Source of the DNA: Gammaproteobacteria bacterium AqS3
GTDB taxonomy: Bacteria; Pseudomonadota; Gammaproteobacteria; MEIF01; AqS3
Reading direction: 5' to 3'
Assembly (NCBI GenBank): GCA_001750645.1
Contig: MEIF01000019.1
Span: forward strand, 1 to 38,262
Length of the DNA stretch: 38,262 bases
This document shows, piece after piece, positions 28,723 to 38,056 of this stretch. Both the position numbers and the translations under genes were made by a program. Position 1 is the first letter of the stretch. Every line of letters begins with the position of its first letter. Under the pieces are notes generated by a model, which was not told where the DNA came from, did not search any database, and saw nothing but the letters and a program-made list of their open reading frames with translations.

Positions 28723-31700
28723 CCCTCAACGAATCCACCGTCGAACAAGCAGCCCTGGCGACGCTCGCCAGCATCGGCTACACGCCCCTGTCATCCGAGG
28801 AAGCCTCGCCCGACTCCGAAAGCCCGCAACGCGCCACATATCAAGAAGCAATCCTGCAAAAGCGGCTGCGGGCGGCGGTCGAGCGTCTCAACCCGACCAT
28901 CCCGGAGGACGCCATTGACGAAGCCCTCCGCAGTCTGCAGCGTCAGGACACCCCCAGCCTGGAGGAGGAAAACCGCCGGTTCCACCATGTTCTGGTCAAT
29001 GGAATCGATGTCGAGTATCCGGCCGAGGACGGCACCATCAAGGGCGACAAGGTCTGGCTGGTGGATTTCGCCAAGCCCGAAAACAACGACTGGACGGTCA
29101 CCAATCAATTCACCGTTGTCGAGGGCAAAAAGAAACACCGACCGGATGTCGTCGCTTTTTTGAACGGCCTGCCGGTCGCCGTTTTTGAACTGAAAAGTCC
29201 CGTCAAAAAAAGCGCCACTTCTGAAACGGCGTTTAACCAGCTGGAAACCTATAAAAAGCATGTCCCCTCGCTGTTCCGCACCAACTGCCTGCTGGTCACG
29301 TCCGACGGCCTGAGCGCTCGTGCCGGATCGCTGACGGCCGATCAGGAACGCTTCATGCCGTGGCGCTCAAAAACCGGCAAGCTCGATGATTTCACGCGCC
29401 GCGGGGAGGCCGAGCTGGACACTCTGCTGCGCGGCGTTTTTGAGAAATCGCATCTGCTCTCGCTGATCCGCGATTTCACGGTTTTTGCCGACCGGGGCCG
29501 GGGCGACGGGCTCTCCAAAATCGTCGCCGGCTATCACCAGTTTTTCGGCGCCCGCAAGGCGCTCAAAAAAGCGGTCAAAGCCTCGTCCCCCGAAGGCAAC
29601 CGGCGCATCGGGGTGATCTGGCACACGCAGGGTTCGGGCAAGAGTCTGCTGATGGCGTTTCTCGGCGGTCTGCTGGTGCGCTCCAGGGAACTCAAAAATC
29701 CGACGCTGGTGGTTCTGACCGACCGCAACGATCTCGACAACCAGCTCTTCAGCACATTCAATTCGTGCAAGGATTTGATCCGCCAGACGCCCCAGCAGGC
29801 CAGCAGCCGCGAAGACCTGCGCAACCTGCTGAGGCGCAACAGCGGCGGGGTCGTCTTCACGACCATCCAAAAATTCACGCCCGAGCGGGGCGAAACTCAA
29901 TTCCCCATTCTGACCGAGCGCGAAAACGTCATCGTGATCGCCGATGAAGCCCACCGCAGCCAGTACGGTTTCGGCGCCACGCTCGACCAGGACAGCGGCG
30001 AGCGCGGCTACGGCTATGCGCACCACGTCCGCGAGGGGCTGCCGAATGCCTCCTTCATCGGCTTCACCGCCACGCCGATCGAAAACGCCGACACCAGCAC
30101 CGGCGCGGTCTTCGGTGATGAAATCGATGTCTACGACATCAACCGAGCGGTCGAGGACGAGGTGACAGTCCCGATCCACTACCAAAGCCGGCTGGCGCGC
30201 ATTCAGCTGGACGACGACGAAAAGCCCCGCATCGATGCCGAAATCGAGGCCATCCTCGAGGACGAAACCCTACCCCAGCAGGAAAAAACCAAAGCGAAAT
30301 GGGCCAGCGTGGAGGCGCTGGTCGGGTCGGAAAAACGGCTGGGACAGGTTGCGGCCGACCTGGTGGAGCACCTTGATGAACGCCTGAGCGCCCTGAGCGG
30401 CAAGGCGATGGCGGTCTGCATGAGCCGGAAGATCTGCGTCGGCCTGTACGAGCAGATCAAAAAACTCCGGCCCGCGTGGTGCTCGGATGACGACGATGAG
30501 GGCGCGCTGAAAATCGTGATGACCGGCTCGGCGTCGGACCCCGCAGATTGGCAGACGCACATCCGCAGCAAATCCGGCCGCGAGCACATCGCCAAGCGCG
30601 CCCGCGACCCCGACGACCCGCTCAAGCTGGTCATCGTCTGCGACATGTGGCTGACCGGCTTCGACGCCCCCTGCCTGCACACCATGTATGTCGACAAACC
30701 CATGCGCGGCCACAACCTGATGCAGGCCATCGCCCGCGTCAATCGGGTGTTCAAGGACAAGCCCGGCGGCCTGATCGTCGACTACATCGGCATCCTGCAG
30801 AACCTCAAAAAAGCCCTGGCGGAATATTCGGACGCCGACCGCGAACGCATCGGCGTTGAGGAGGAGGACGCCGTCGCCGTCCTGAGGGAAAAACTCGACA
30901 TCGTGCGCGCGATGTTTCACGGGCACGATTATTCGCCCGGCATTTCCGGCGAACCGGGCGAGCGGCTTGAAGCGCTCGGCGGGGCGATGAACTGGATCCT
31001 CAAAAAGCAGGAGCAGGCCGCAGCGCAGAGGGAAACCAAGAAGGAAAAAGAAATAGAACTCCGGCGTTTTCAGTCGGCGACCGCCGAGCTGGTCAAGGCC
31101 TTCACGCTGGCGGCGGCCAGCGACTGCGCCCGCCAGGTCAAGGACGAGGTCGGGTTCTTCCAGGCGGTGCGCGCTGCGATGATGAAAACCTCCCCCGAGG
31201 AGGAGGCCACGTCAAAGGCCAGGCTGTTTGCCATCAAGCAGCTGATTGATCAGGCCATCGCCAGCACGGAAATCGTCGACATTCTCAAGGCGGCGGGGCT
31301 GAAGTCGCCGGACATTTCGATTCTGTCCGAGGAATTTCTGCTGGAAATGAAGAACATGGAGCAGAAAAATCTCGCCCTTGAGGCTTTGAAAAAACTGCTG
31401 AACGACGAGATTGCCCGCCTGGGCAAAAAGAATGTCGTGCGCAGCAGGGCGTTTTCAGAGCGGCTGCAGGATGCGGTGAACCGGTATCACGCGAATGCGA
31501 TTTCAACCGTCGAGATGATCCAGGAATTGATCGACCTGGCCAAGGATGTCAAATCGTCCATCGCCCGGGGCGAGGAGGAGGGAATTTCCGAGGAGGAGAT
31601 TGCGTTTTATGACGCGCTCGCCGAGAACGACAGCGCCGTCGAGGTGATGGGCAACGAGCACCTGCGCATCATCGCCACCGAACTGCTGCAGAAAATAAAA

Positions 31701-31877
31701 TCGAATGTGACGGTGGACTGGCGCAGGAAGGAAAGCGTTCGGGCCAAGATGCGCAACATCGTCCGGCGGACTTTGAAAGATCATGGCTACCCGCCCGACC
31801 TTGCCACGGAAGCTGTCCAGGCTGTCATCGCCCAGGCGGAGGCGATATTGGCCGAGATATCGCCGGATGGGGAGTGA
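28719..31877 (+). CDS. hsdR: Type I restriction endonuclease and translocase subunit HsdR
   Basis: The 1052-residue protein has the complete HsdR architecture. The nuclease domain has [20 protein letters not shown] near residues 142-161. The superfamily 2 motor has [11 protein letters not shown] near 305, [11 protein letters not shown] near 407, [11 protein letters not shown] near 448 and a C-terminal lobe with [20 protein letters not shown]. The helical C-terminal domain ends [20 protein letters not shown] and [20 protein letters not shown]. It translocates and cuts unmodified DNA as a complex with HsdM and HsdS. The TTG at 28719 overlaps the FRG stop and has AAGGAAA upstream. The gene is markedly GC-rich and looks intact. 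Confidence 0.95.
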   Translation: MTLNESTVEQAALATLASIGYTPLSSEEASPDSESPQRATYQEAILQKRLRAAVERLNPTIPEDAIDEALRSLQRQDTPSLEEENRRFHHVLVNGIDVEYPAEDGTIKGDKVWLVDFAKPENNDWTVTNQFTVVEGKKKHRPDVVAFLNGLPVAVFELKSPVKKSATSETAFNQLETYKKHVPSLFRTNCLLVTSDGLSARAGSLTADQERFMPWRSKTGKLDDFTRRGEAELDTLLRGVFEKSHLLSLIRDFTVFADRGRGDGLSKIVAGYHQFFGARKALKKAVKASSPEGNRRIGVIWHTQGSGKSLLMAFLGGLLVRSRELKNPTLVVLTDRNDLDNQLFSTFNSCKDLIRQTPQQASSREDLRNLLRRNSGGVVFTTIQKFTPERGETQFPILTERENVIVIADEAHRSQYGFGATLDQDSGERGYGYAHHVREGLPNASFIGFTATPIENADTSTGAVFGDEIDVYDINRAVEDEVTVPIHYQSRLARIQLDDDEKPRIDAEIEAILEDETLPQQEKTKAKWASVEALVGSEKRLGQVAADLVEHLDERLSALSGKAMAVCMSRKICVGLYEQIKKLRPAWCSDDDDEGALKIVMTGSASDPADWQTHIRSKSGREHIAKRARDPDDPLKLVIVCDMWLTGFDAPCLHTMYVDKPMRGHNLMQAIARVNRVFKDKPGGLIVDYIGILQNLKKALAEYSDADRERIGVEEEDAVAVLREKLDIVRAMFHGHDYSPGISGEPGERLEALGGAMNWILKKQEQAAAQRETKKEKEIELRRFQSATAELVKAFTLAAASDCARQVKDEVGFFQAVRAAMMKTSPEEEATSKARLFAIKQLIDQAIASTEIVDILKAAGLKSPDISILSEEFLLEMKNMEQKNLALEALKKLLNDEIARLGKKNVVRSRAFSERLQDAVNRYHANAISTVEMIQELIDLAKDVKSSIARGEEEGISEEEIAFYDALAENDSAVEVMGNEHLRIIATELLQKIKSNVTVDWRRKESVRAKMRNIVRRTLKDHGYPPDLATEAVQAVIAQAEAILAEISPDGE

Positions 31878-31890
31878 GGGTGGCCGAACT

Positions 31891-31911
31891 GTCAGCACAT
31901 ATAATGCTGAC
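31891..31911 (+). promoter_or_regulatory. Dyad spanning a TATAAT box: promoter/operator of the hsdM-remnant/FRG-3 unit
   Basis: GTCAGCA (31891-31897) and TGCTGAC (31905-31911) form a perfect 7-base inverted repeat around a 7-base centre, and TATAAT occupies 31900-31905. This layout fits a repressor operator over a -10 box. The TATAATGC...CCGCT arrangement also recalls the tRNA-Pro promoter at 6011. No convincing -35 is visible. Confidence 0.55.
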
Positions 31912-31968
31912 CGCTCAGGGGTTTTGATACTCCTGACAAAAAAGTGCGCTTAGATAATAAGTGGGAAA

Positions 31969-32020
31969 GTCGGACCCTCTCTCCGACCGGTGCTGCTGGA
32001 GACTAACACCGGGGAGGAAA
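31969..32020 (+). promoter_or_regulatory. Structured leader with hairpins touching the ribosome binding site
   Basis: GTCGGA (31969-31974) pairs with TCCGAC (31982-31987), and CCGGTG (31987-31992) pairs with CACCGG (32007-32012). The second stem reaches into the GGGGAGGAAA ribosome binding site (32011-32020) of the ATG at 32025, so folding could limit translation. CCTCTCTCCGACC also resembles the 3' end of tRNA-Pro. Confidence 0.5.
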
Positions 32021-32024
32021 CGCA

Positions 32025-33439
32025 ATGTCACGTACCGCAACCAATGCACCGGGAGCCAGTTTGGGTGCTGCAAGACTTTTCAGGGAAATAAAAAGTCTTG
32101 AGGCTCACAGTGGCGTTTCACGATCAGAATACAAGCTTGCCGTGCTGGATCTGGTCTTTTTGAAATATCTCTCGGGGGATGACTGGCCGAGATTATGGGA
32201 AAACATCAGCCTATTCGACGGCAAAAAAGAAATCGATTTGGAGCAGTTGATCGGCCGAGCATTTGACATTGTTCAAGACCTGCACGACCACCCAAACCTC
32301 AGCGACTTCAGGCCCCGGCGAGACAGCCATTCGGGAGCCATCAATAAGATCGTGCTTCACAAGCTGCTCGATCTCTTGTCAGACGGCAGTTTCCACAGAC
32401 TGTTCGGTGACATCGATTATGAATACTTTCTGTCGTGCTTTGCTGCATCCGAAAATATTCGGGGCGGTGAGGTTTTTACGCCCCGCACGGTTGTGAATGC
32501 CCTGGTTGAAATGATAAGACCCCGCAACGGTACCGTGTATGACCCCTGCTGCGGTTCGGGCGGTATGTTTATAGAAGCGCGGAATTTTATTGAGAAGCAT
32601 GGCACGCAGCCCGACAAACTCAAATTGATTGGCTGGGAAAGGGACTACACGACCTGGCGGCTGGCCAAAATAAATCTCGCCATTCAGGGAATTGACGCTG
32701 AACTTGCTCTGGGGGACAGTTTTATTGAGGACGATCTATCCCCAAAACAAGCGGATTACATTCTAGCCAGCCCGCCCTTCAATATGCCCGACTGGGGTGC
32801 TGATCAGCTTCAGGAAGATCCCCGCTGGAAATTATTTGGAGCACCGCCGGCTGACAACGCCAATTACGCATGGCTGCAGCATATTTATCATCACTCCCGG
32901 CCTCCGCCTGTATGTGGATTCTGGCGAAAGATAGAGATAACCAAACCGGTAAACAGCGCAGAAGAGACGGAGAGGTTCTATTTATCGATGCGCGACCTTT
33001 TGGTTACATGATCAATGGCGCCCACCGAGAGTTTAGGGTTACGGACATCAAAATCATCACCAGCATCTACCATCAGTGGTGCAGCAAAAGTTTTGACAGG
33101 GAATCTGACGGCTTTTCGAATTACCACAGGTCTGTTGAGATCGATGAGATTATTGAAAAAGAATGTGTTCTATCGCCTGAGATATACATATCCAAGACCG
33201 AAACCTCTGAAAGCAGAGAAGAGCAATTATCTAAATTTCTAATACTTAATTCTTCTGGCATGCTTTTCGAATCTATCGATGGAAAAGAATGGTTTCCAGA
33301 AAAAGATTTTATCGAGGAAGTAATCAAATTATTTGAGCTTGAAAAAGAATCTGATTCGCAAAATCAAGCGCAGCCAGAAAATCAGATCAATGCTTCTTCT
33401 TCATCAAGAACAAGTAAAGGCAATATTTCATTTAAATAA
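32025..33439 (+). pseudogene. hsdM: Decayed second hsdM (internal deletion, frameshift, altered catalytic motif)
   Basis: The first frame (32025-33011) gives an HsdM-like protein with [11 protein letters not shown] near residue 172, but the catalytic NPPF is SPPF (ILASPPFNMPDW). After NYAWLQHIYHH the expected segment up to [12 protein letters not shown] is missing. The homologous C-terminal part (SACMWILAKDRDN, then GEVLFIDARPFGYM) continues in another frame to a stop at 33437-33439. A deletion of roughly 60 codons out of frame, plus the N-to-S change, makes methylation very unlikely. Its N-terminus (ATNAPGASLGAARLFREIKS) differs from the other hsdM, so it came from a different type I system. 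No hsdS or hsdR partner is left beside it. Confidence 0.88.
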
Positions 33440-33471
33440 ATTTTCTAGAAGTTTAGATTCTGTCACCTGAT

Positions 33472-34551
33472 ATGTCCGAGCAAGAACTGTTATCTTCCGA
33501 AGAATCACCATCTCGGCTTGAATTTGCCTTTGTAGACATTGGCGTTGACATCCAGATTCCATCATGTCGCGTGACGAACTGGAAGGTTTTTATGGAATAT
33601 ATGGAGACCCCTAGCCACCGTGTAATCCAGCGAGGTATGATCTATCGTGGTCAACGCCGGCATGACTGGAAATTGGCTTCAAGCCTCTCTCGCCTACCCC
33701 GATATGAAAATGGCTATGTTCCTCTATCCGAGCGGGAAAAACTGCTTAAACAATTCAAGCTGGCTTTGCGTGGTCGCGGTCCTGATTTTTCATCTATAAA
33801 CAATGAAAACGAAATCTGGGCTTATGGGCAGCATTACAGTTTAGACACCCCTCTTTTGGACTGGTCGCAATCTCCTTTCGTGGCCCTTTACTTTGCATTT
33901 TGTGAACCGGATGATGATGATGAAGGTAATCCTGACCGAGCAATTTTCTGTCTTAACAAGTCCAAGCTAGACGAAATCATGCCGGAGATATTTTATGAGC
34001 CGGAAAGCAATGAGCACACTCGCCTCGTAAATCAAAGTGGCTTATTCACCATAACCCCCGATAATGAAGAGGGTGAAAGTTTTGTATCGTATGTTGTCAA
34101 TAGACTTAGAGAAAAAAGAATGATCAAAGACAATGATGCAGCATCAATAGCTCCATACTTCCAAAAAATTCATATCCCTAACATTAATCGAACGGAGTGC
34201 CTAGACATGCTGCGACAAATGAACATTCATCATGGCAGCCTATTCCCTGATCCATTTGGGGCCGCAACCTATACCAATGAATGGATACGACGAGAACACC
34301 TGAGAATTATTATTCTTGACTTTTTCGAATTTGCTAAGAATGTGATTGGTACTTTAAAAGAAGAATCAGCACCCATAGTTGAAGATTTGCATGAGAATGG
34401 AGCAAACCGTAGAAGAATATTAGAATCATTGATTGATTTTCTTTCACAGAAAGAGGAATATCCATTCAATCTAGAACAAGAAGAAGTCATTCAAATTGTG
34501 ATTAAACAGACAGATGCTTTGCTGATGGAATTCCTGACAAAAAATACTTAA
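33472..34551 (+). CDS. FRG-domain protein 3 with HsdR-like C-terminal tail
   Basis: The 359-residue protein has the same FRG core as the proteins at 10503 and 27448: [20 protein letters not shown] near residues 57-76, AYGQHYSLDTPLLDWSQSPF near 118-137, RAIFCLNKSK, NQSGLFTI and [20 protein letters not shown]. The last 70 residues are helical and end EEYPFNLEQEEVIQIVIKQT then DALLMEF. This lines up with [20 protein letters not shown] then ILAEI at the end of HsdR in this window. It starts 32 bases after the dead hsdM and is fully open, so it has outlived its methylase. Activity is unknown; the tail suggests docking on a type I methyltransferase. Confidence 0.87.
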   Translation: MSEQELLSSEESPSRLEFAFVDIGVDIQIPSCRVTNWKVFMEYMETPSHRVIQRGMIYRGQRRHDWKLASSLSRLPRYENGYVPLSEREKLLKQFKLALRGRGPDFSSINNENEIWAYGQHYSLDTPLLDWSQSPFVALYFAFCEPDDDDEGNPDRAIFCLNKSKLDEIMPEIFYEPESNEHTRLVNQSGLFTITPDNEEGESFVSYVVNRLREKRMIKDNDAASIAPYFQKIHIPNINRTECLDMLRQMNIHHGSLFPDPFGAATYTNEWIRREHLRIIILDFFEFAKNVIGTLKEESAPIVEDLHENGANRRRILESLIDFLSQKEEYPFNLEQEEVIQIVIKQTDALLMEFLTKNT

Positions 34552-34659
34552 GCTATTTATCGCCCCATTTTTTTCGCCATGCGCGCCAAGGTCGCGGTAA
34601 CCATGACCGAAACACCCGCAGCATCTCGCTATTCCTCATCCGACAAGGACAGAAATGGT

Positions 34660-35438
34660 TCAGGCATGAGCCGCCGCCCGGGTGATTTTTTCAGCCAGCC
34701 AGGTCGGGAGCTGATGCGCCACTGTCGCCATGATCTCAAACGCTTCTGTGGAGATTTTTCACTTTAGTGTCTTCGCGTCTATGAATGCGCAGGTCTCAGG
34801 GGTCTCCATGCCCGTGCTGTTGAACACCGCCCGCCAGATGCACATCGTCATCCAGCAGCAGCCGAGGCATCGCCACCGACGACCGCCCGCCGCTGAATGC
34901 GGCGTATGATTTGGCGCCCTCACCATGCCCCCCAATACTTCCGAAGCCGCTGGTGCGGCATCGCACCGGCGAGATTCCACCAGCTCGTTGTATGTTCCCT
35001 CAGTCCAACGCTGCCCACCCAGCTGCGAAGTGACGCCGAAATAGCATGTGCCGTCAGGAAACTCATACTAATACAGGATTGTCCGGCGGCTTCGGTCTAT
35101 CCCGACCTGCGAAGGCATCGGTGTCGTCCTGTTCGGATCGATGAAGCCCAACGCTCCCAGCAGTCTGATGGCAAGCCACATAAGCAGCCCCCAGACGCCG
35201 ACGCATTCCCATACCGCTGCCACGCCAAAAAATATTTCCATATCAGTCTCCCGTCAATCCTCTAAGCGGCCAACATACCCTGCGCACTCTGCTGACCGAC
35301 CGAGATCGCATCTTTGACTTTATCGGGTCCGAGCCAAGCCAGGGCGCGAATCGCCTTTCCCGCCGAACGGTTGCCGAATATCAGCTGCCAAGACGATGCC
35401 TGGAATAGTTCGACCTTTTGTTTGCCGAAAGTGAGTGT
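34660..35438 (-). pseudogene. DUF6088/AbiEi-like antitoxin gene, split by an insertion
   Basis: Read on the minus strand, 35438 to about 35290 encodes TLTFGKQKVELFQASSWQLI then NRSAGKAIRALAWLGPDKVKDAI. The same gene resumes near 34775 as KTLK, a stop, then STEAFEIMATVAHQLPTWLA and a terminal TGA at 34660-34662. The gene copy at 38057-38262 has these two parts joined without a break (LGPDEAEDAIKTLKRRIPSE), which shows the insertion and the internal stop here. The C-terminal pattern recalls DUF6088/AbiEi-type antitoxins, which is a moderate-confidence family call. The inserted DNA (about 34775-35290) carries a small gene of its own. From 34552 to 34659 nothing else is recognised. Confidence 0.65.
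35068..35241 (-). CDS. Small membrane-protein frame in the insertion, possibly truncated
   Basis: The ATG at 35241 follows GGGAGA by a good spacing, and the frame gives 57 residues with one hydrophobic helix (GVWGLLMWLAIRLLGALGFI) before a TAG at 35068-35070. The same frame goes on beyond the TAG with protein-like sequence (YEFPDGTCYFGVTSQL, then RWTEGTYNELVE), so this may be a longer gene stopped by a nonsense mutation. I do not recognise a family. Confidence 0.4.
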   Translation of the reverse strand: MEIFFGVAAVWECVGVWGLLMWLAIRLLGALGFIDPNRTTPMPSQVGIDRSRRTILY

Positions 35439-35589
35439 GTTATTTCTGGAAGTTTCGGGGCATGTGGCGATATCTGTTTAATTGGCTGTTTCATAGGGCG
35501 CCCGTTCACGTCGCCACGACAGGTATTTATTTATTTTCCTAACATCTGTAATTGAGGCGGCCGGATGTATTCCTTGCGCAAGATAGCAT

Positions 35590-36507
35590 TCAGACAGCTT
35601 GGCGCTCTTTCCAATCATTAAAAAATTTGCGGAGAGTTTCTGGAATAGTCCAAATGTTAAGAACGCCCCTAACATAGTTATTCCTTCCAATTTGCACCCC
35701 TGTTGTCAAACTCTGATCATCAATCTTTGTTGGATATCCGCAAATCTTATTGAGCCTTCGGAAAAATTCACAGAAAAATTGAACTACAAGTTTTCCTCTT
35801 ATGTAAAGACGGTCATCGCAATCGCGAAGCTCTCTGCTGCATTGATCAAGTTCTTCTTTGGCGGGGCAATTCTTAATTCCTGCTTTAATCAATAAGTCCT
35901 CTAATGAAATTCCGGTATGCTCCAATGATTCCCCATGAAAACGACAAATGTCAGATAACATTATTTGTTTGAGATCTAGATTTTCCCCATTTCTTCGGGC
36001 CACTACTACAGCCTGCATAACTGGTCTGGAATGATCAAGCCAGGAGGTCATGAGTTCACAGAATTTTCTACGCACCACGCCCCAGATTGGATCTGAAAGA
36101 TTTAAAGCATAGTGATCCTCAATAAGCTTGAACAGTACATTCTTTGTACAAATATCCCACTCAATGGAGTAGTGGTCTGTCACATAGGTCCTTTCGTCTT
36201 TATTCTCCAGACCGAGTAAATCATCATGATCTTTGTCAATGAAAAATATGGCCTTTGTATCATTTGGAAAATTGTCCGCAGAAAAGTCCCTCAGCCCCAA
36301 AACGCCTCCTTTTCCATTACAAATAATAACTCTAACTGAAGAATCAGATACCACTTTATGGAAAGCATAGGCATACAGATTACTGTCTTCTTCACCTTCG
36401 ACCACAAGAATCGCAGGGATTTTTTTATCCGACGTAAAAAGCCTAAGTTTATGCTCGACCGCATTATCAGTTTTACGTTTTTTCCGAAGCTTATTAAGAT
36501 TTGTCAT
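35590..36507 (-). CDS. ariB: PARIS effector AriB (DUF4435, TOPRIM-like nuclease)
   Basis: From the ATG at 36507 the protein has 305 residues. It shows the DUF4435/TOPRIM pattern: IPAILVVEGEEDSNLYAYAF (acidic VVEGEED), AIFFIDKDHDDLLG (DxD-like) and TYVTDHYSIEWDICTK. This is the AriB half of PARIS, an RNase/DNase-like effector released when AriA senses an anti-restriction protein such as Ocr; known AriB proteins cut tRNA. An open frame reaches 36576 but would overlap AriA; the ATG at 36507 lies 7 bases after the ariA stop, which fits an operon. It lies on the strand opposite to the restriction genes. The bases between 35442 and 35589 contain nothing recognisable. Confidence 0.85.
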   Translation of the reverse strand: MTNLNKLRKKRKTDNAVEHKLRLFTSDKKIPAILVVEGEEDSNLYAYAFHKVVSDSSVRVIICNGKGGVLGLRDFSADNFPNDTKAIFFIDKDHDDLLGLENKDERTYVTDHYSIEWDICTKNVLFKLIEDHYALNLSDPIWGVVRRKFCELMTSWLDHSRPVMQAVVVARRNGENLDLKQIMLSDICRFHGESLEHTGISLEDLLIKAGIKNCPAKEELDQCSRELRDCDDRLYIRGKLVVQFFCEFFRRLNKICGYPTKIDDQSLTTGVQIGRNNYVRGVLNIWTIPETLRKFFNDWKERQAV

Positions 36508-36514
36508 AAAATAT

Positions 36515-37936
36515 TCACCGGCCAATACAGGAGAACATATCCACCGCATATCCATCGAGTTTATTTGCAAACACAAACGGGGAATGAGTCACTGCACCGA
36601 TAAATGCACAGGAATCCAAGTCCGAAATATCATCGAGAAGCTTTTCTTGCCAATCTACTGAAAGCGAAAGCTCTGGCTCATCGATTAGCACATATTTATT
36701 GGGACTGTCATCCAGAGTCATGTGAGCGAATAGACTTACAATCTGCTTCTCTCCCGAAGACAAGTTTTCCAATTCAACCTTTCCCGGATCTTTGTCATCG
36801 TACTCAATTTGCAAAGAATAGTTAAGATTATTAAACTTAATTTTCTTTTCGAATAAATATGATCCACAAATACGGACAAATTCTTGGACTGGTTTTTCTC
36901 TATCAGCAATCTTGTCGCTAATATCAATGAGAGAGGAAATGTAATAAGCCACATATCGTTCGTTTCCTTTGATATCTTTCTCGATATTTTCGCTGTCCTT
37001 AACCTTTTTAAACACCTCATAAATCTTTATCCGGTCTTGCCGGTCAAGCACAGACTCATCAACATTAGCAAAAATTCTCTCCAAGTCACTCTCATTAATA
37101 ACCCGAATACGGTCGAGATCTGATGTGTTCACATCGTCACGAATAACATCTCTAAAGTATCTTGTACTTAACTCCCTGATTTCATTCAATGGAAGATATC
37201 GAAGCGATTCCATTTTTGCATCGATCATTCTATAAATGTCGTTCATTCCAAAATTTACTAATTCAATGTATAGATCACGCTGCCTTCTAAGACCTCGAGC
37301 TCTACGCGACCTACTAATTGTTCGTTGAACTTCCTCCTCCATCCATGGAAAAATGGATTCAATATTCTTCTCAATACGGCGATACGTTGGCAGATAAAGT
37401 ATTTGACCTTCTAAATTTTCTTCAAAGAAATCTCGAATATTCCTGACCTCAGAAGGCAGATGCTCCCTAAAACGAGATCTATCTCGACTCAATATTGAAC
37501 TCAATTCTTCTATCAAGGATACTGGCACCCCTTCCCTTTCTGCGATGAACCGCATCATTGACAATGGCACCCTTGCTTCGGATAGAGCTCTCGACTCTTG
37601 CTTAGTCAGATTGGAAGCAACTCTGGAAATTTCTCTGCTAAATTCCCGGCGAGTGCGCGGTTCAAAAAGCGATTGTTGAGCATGAGAATCTATCTCAAGC
37701 AGCTGTTCTTGTTTCACAGTGAAAGTTTGATTATTAGCCCGTACTTCTAATGAATCAAAATCTATCTCTCCAAGTTTCTCCCACTGAGCACTAATGAGGT
37801 AATAGAACGCATTAAGTATCGTGCTCTTCCCGATCCCGTTATGCCCGATGATGATCACTCGGTTATCTCTGATCGGCAGCGTCACATCGATCCTGCCAAA
37901 TAACCCGGTAATCTTAATTTCTTGGAAATTTATCAT
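36515..37936 (-). CDS. ariA: PARIS sensor ATPase AriA (AAA15/ABC-like)
   Basis: The 473-residue protein (from ATG 37936, INFQEIKITGLFGRIDVTLP) is an ABC/SMC-type ATPase. It has Walker A GHNGIGKSTILNAF near residue 31, a long helical insertion, the signature LSSGEKQIVSLFAHM, Walker B KYVLIDEPELSLS and H-loop THSPF near the end. Together with the DUF4435 gene directly downstream it forms a PARIS pair: AriA is the scaffold that holds AriB and senses the phage anti-restriction trigger. A TTG at 37972 would add 12 residues; the ATG is preferred because it starts right at the conserved fold. It is AT-rich like the rest of the island. Confidence 0.88.
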   Translation of the reverse strand: MINFQEIKITGLFGRIDVTLPIRDNRVIIIGHNGIGKSTILNAFYYLISAQWEKLGEIDFDSLEVRANNQTFTVKQEQLLEIDSHAQQSLFEPRTRREFSREISRVASNLTKQESRALSEARVPLSMMRFIAEREGVPVSLIEELSSILSRDRSRFREHLPSEVRNIRDFFEENLEGQILYLPTYRRIEKNIESIFPWMEEEVQRTISRSRRARGLRRQRDLYIELVNFGMNDIYRMIDAKMESLRYLPLNEIRELSTRYFRDVIRDDVNTSDLDRIRVINESDLERIFANVDESVLDRQDRIKIYEVFKKVKDSENIEKDIKGNERYVAYYISSLIDISDKIADREKPVQEFVRICGSYLFEKKIKFNNLNYSLQIEYDDKDPGKVELENLSSGEKQIVSLFAHMTLDDSPNKYVLIDEPELSLSVDWQEKLLDDISDLDSCAFIGAVTHSPFVFANKLDGYAVDMFSCIGR

Positions 37937-38056
37937 TTGATCTTTGGCACATCTGGCCAGTTTGGGTGGCAATGATACTCATATAAATCAACAGTAGTGC
38001 GCACGGCAACAAAGTGAATGCTTGCATCGCAGCGTCAAAGCAATGCACAAACCACT

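Noticed and set aside
34930..35070. GIY-YIG nuclease in the insertion (YEFPDGTCYFGVTSQL)
   Set aside because: The resemblance is limited to a short stretch, and the frame contains a TAG and lacks the rest of the domain.
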